A DNA stretch of 64,000 nt from the NCBI RefSeq assembly GCF_000002075.1, contig NW_004798104.1, positions 204,356 through 268,355 of the forward strand. Reading direction: 5' to 3'. The translations under genes and the position numbers were made by a program. Below, in pieces: positions 62,018 to 64,000 of the stretch; position 1 is the first letter of the stretch; every line of letters begins with the position of its first letter. The DNA is from Aplysia californica (Eukaryota; Mollusca; Gastropoda; Aplysiida; Aplysiidae). A model generated the notes under the pieces. That model was not told where the DNA came from. It worked only from the letters and a program-made list of their open reading frames with translations, and ran no database searches.

Positions 62018-63447
62018 CCGGCACTATTTCTCCGAACGTTCGGGAAAATAAAGCTGGGCACTATTTCTCCGAACACTCTGAAATCACACCCTTTCCCGCA
62101 TATTTCGGATAACAAAAATAAAATATAGATCTATAATTATATTATAGGCCTACCAAAGATTGTTCGTATACAATATGGTTCAATCGGTCCAAAAAATGTC
62201 CGTATTTATATAAAGAAATGCTACAGTTCCAAACAGTTTTTCGCTACAGATATGACGTGTGGCCTATGAAGGGTGCTGCTCTTAAACTTAATGTGTTGCG
62301 TTCACTCGTGAGCTGTCTAGATCTAGATCTATGGAGGGTTATTGATAACGACACATAGAGCTAGCATCTGCGTTTGTCGAGGCCGCGACCAATCAATCGT
62401 GGCTCGATTTTTTGGTCCCCGAAAAAGTCAAAAAAAAAGAAAAGAAAATGAAACTCTTTACTTTTGAAAGAAAGTTCACTTAGCTTCACTTCGTCTCTTT
62501 CTCACTTGTCACCACGTTGATTTGTTGAATACGTTACAGTTACATACGATTTGTATTGCTGTTCCTCTTTTATTTTTCGTTTATTTTTCCCTCTTTGTGG
62601 TGTTATATTTTGTTGGTGTGTATTTTTTTTTTCTTGTTATTGTTCTGATGTGTTGTTTTTCTATTAATTTTTTTTTGTTGGGGAAAAGGGGGGGGGGGGG
62701 GGGGGTTGTATAGTGTAACGTCATTTAATTTGATGTTCCTACAAAAGGTATTGTGTAACGTCATTTAATTTGATGTTCCTACCTTCATTAGATTCTAAAT
62801 ATATATACCTGTATAGATTTAAATGTGCTATGTTAGAGCGTTCCACCAAAACCAATTACATGTACTGACACTGGCAGGCCCCCTGTGTGTGATTCCATAA
62901 TTTCCATGCATTATCCTGTACTTTTTAAAAACAAATTACGCAATTTAGGGTTAAAACGGTCAATCTTCTTCGGACAGGTGGACACACGCCCTTATTTGTT
63001 AATTGTTGTGGTTGTTTCTGGGCTGTTCTAGTTTTGATTTCATTCTGTTGTGAAACCTTTCTTTTTCACGTTTTTACACTCATCTAAAAATCTCTAGACT
63101 AGATCTAGCTCTTGAAAATTGAAATAGATCTAAACCCAAAAATTTGCTCCTTTTTTTTTTTTTATGGACGATAACCGTCCACTCAATAGAAAAGAGGGTC
63201 AGATTTCTCCGTCTCTCGGGTGCCTCAGGCAGTACCCGCCTCGCTAAACCAGTGGGCACACGGCCGGAGGAGAAGCTGAGAACAGATACCACCTTTGATT
63301 TGCTCCTTCCCAGACCTCGCAGAATGACGGAATGAAAGTTGGCGCCGAACTCTCGCAAATAGGCAAACAATCACGACCAGAGCGGAAGCCGGAAACCGTT
63401 CGGAGAAATAAAGATCGGCACTATTTCTCCGAACGTTCGGAGAAATA
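62018..63447. mobile_element. Long copy of the foldback family at 1911-2416
   Basis: cactatttctccgaacgttc at the left and its complement at 63425-63447; gcagaatgacggaatgaaag at 63318 matches 2302-2320. The 1.2 kb between differs and includes a poly-G run at 62689-62705 and a 35-bp tandem duplication (62708-62785). Confidence 0.55.
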
Positions 63448-63517
63448 GTCACTTCGTAAATTTTATTTGCGCGGCGACATTGCGTTTATACTGCACAACC
63501 TTTAATTGGCCACCTCT

Positions 63518-64000
63518 ATTCTCACCCCGGGTGAGAATAGTGCAGGTGAGTCTTTTGGCTATTCTCACCCGGTGCACGTTCACCGTTATAACCTAGATCT
63601 AGGCCAACCAATTTTGCGTTCACCCTAAACCACAGAATTCTACACTGTGATAACAGAAAAATTGTAGAATTCTGTGCCGTGAACAAACGTTCCATTACTA
63701 CTGTTAGCTTACTAAAAGCGTACAATTTTGTCCGAGGGCAGTGGAAAGAGAGAAAGAGAAAGAGAGAGAGAGGAGTAGCGCGAGAACTTCCTGGCAAAAC
63801 AAAATGGCGACCCGCGTAGTTCTGCTCGATTTGAAAAGTTAAATAGCCGTAGCATCTTTGTAGACAACCAAATTAATTTACTTTTGTGTTTTAACATCAT
63901 TTTTTAACTTTGTTTTGGTCAATTTGATCGTCCACACCGATAGACAGCATTCAGAAAGAGATAGAGAGAGAGAGAAGAGGGGAGGAGTAGATCTTGTGAG
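63518..64000 (+). repeat. Interspersed repeat R2, copy at window end
   Basis: Begins at a ctattctcacc / ggtgagaatag palindrome. Runs through accaattttgcgttcaccct, a GA tract, aaaatggcgacccgcgtagt and tgatcgtccacaccgataga. Continues beyond the window. Confidence 0.65.

Noticed and set aside
1-64000. R2 copies at both window ends as long terminal repeats of one element
   Set aside because: They are 63 kb apart, several partial copies exist between, and no matching internal genes are present.

Overview
The window is animal nuclear DNA: split genes with GT-AG introns, proteins that align with human counterparts from memory, tRNA-derived SINEs and very many DNA transposons. The INTS2 and MED31 sequences and the repeat types (SINEs resembling the metazoan V/Meta type, pogo-like MITEs, poly-G/C tracts, AGATCT-rich stretches) suggest a lophotrochozoan, probably a gastropod mollusc. 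That placement is inference.

Two host genes are supported. (1) INTS2, Integrator complex subunit 2, lies on the + strand at 4459-35973. There are 22 coding exons with mutually consistent phases, together encoding 1035 residues up to a TGA stop. The N-terminal part, roughly the first 105 residues of the human protein, lies upstream of the window. (2) MED31, Mediator subunit 31, lies on the - strand at 47308-54565. Four coding exons encode 132 residues with a stop; the short first coding exon was not found and may lie in or beyond a 100-N assembly gap at 55823-55922. The genes are convergent, and both encode subunits of RNA polymerase II regulatory complexes.

Most of the rest is mobile DNA. 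A family with CAGGGATGCC-type ends and 6-bp target duplications includes a 3.1-kb element with a BED-like zinc-finger ORF and a 608-codon transposase-like ORF (37052-40176), an internally deleted relative (14348-15115) and two MITEs. At least eight TA-flanked CAG...CTG families look pogo/Tigger-like; one keeps only the transposase N-terminal helix-turn-helix region, in two copies of exactly 785 bp. There are also a mariner relic, two TTAA-flanked elements, a TAA-flanked PIF/Harbinger-like element, a foldback element, a LINE with its middle missing, and two kinds of SINE. Many elements are nested, which gives a relative order of insertion.

Layout: 1-4458, repeats before the first visible INTS2 exon; 4459-35973, INTS2 with repeat-filled introns; 36-47 kb, intergenic transposons; 47.3-54.6 kb, MED31 with a 5-kb last intron holding the Harbinger-like element; 54.6-64 kb, no recognised gene, an assembly gap, and several copies of one composite repeat. 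No virus-derived element, CRISPR array or true tRNA/rRNA gene was recognised.
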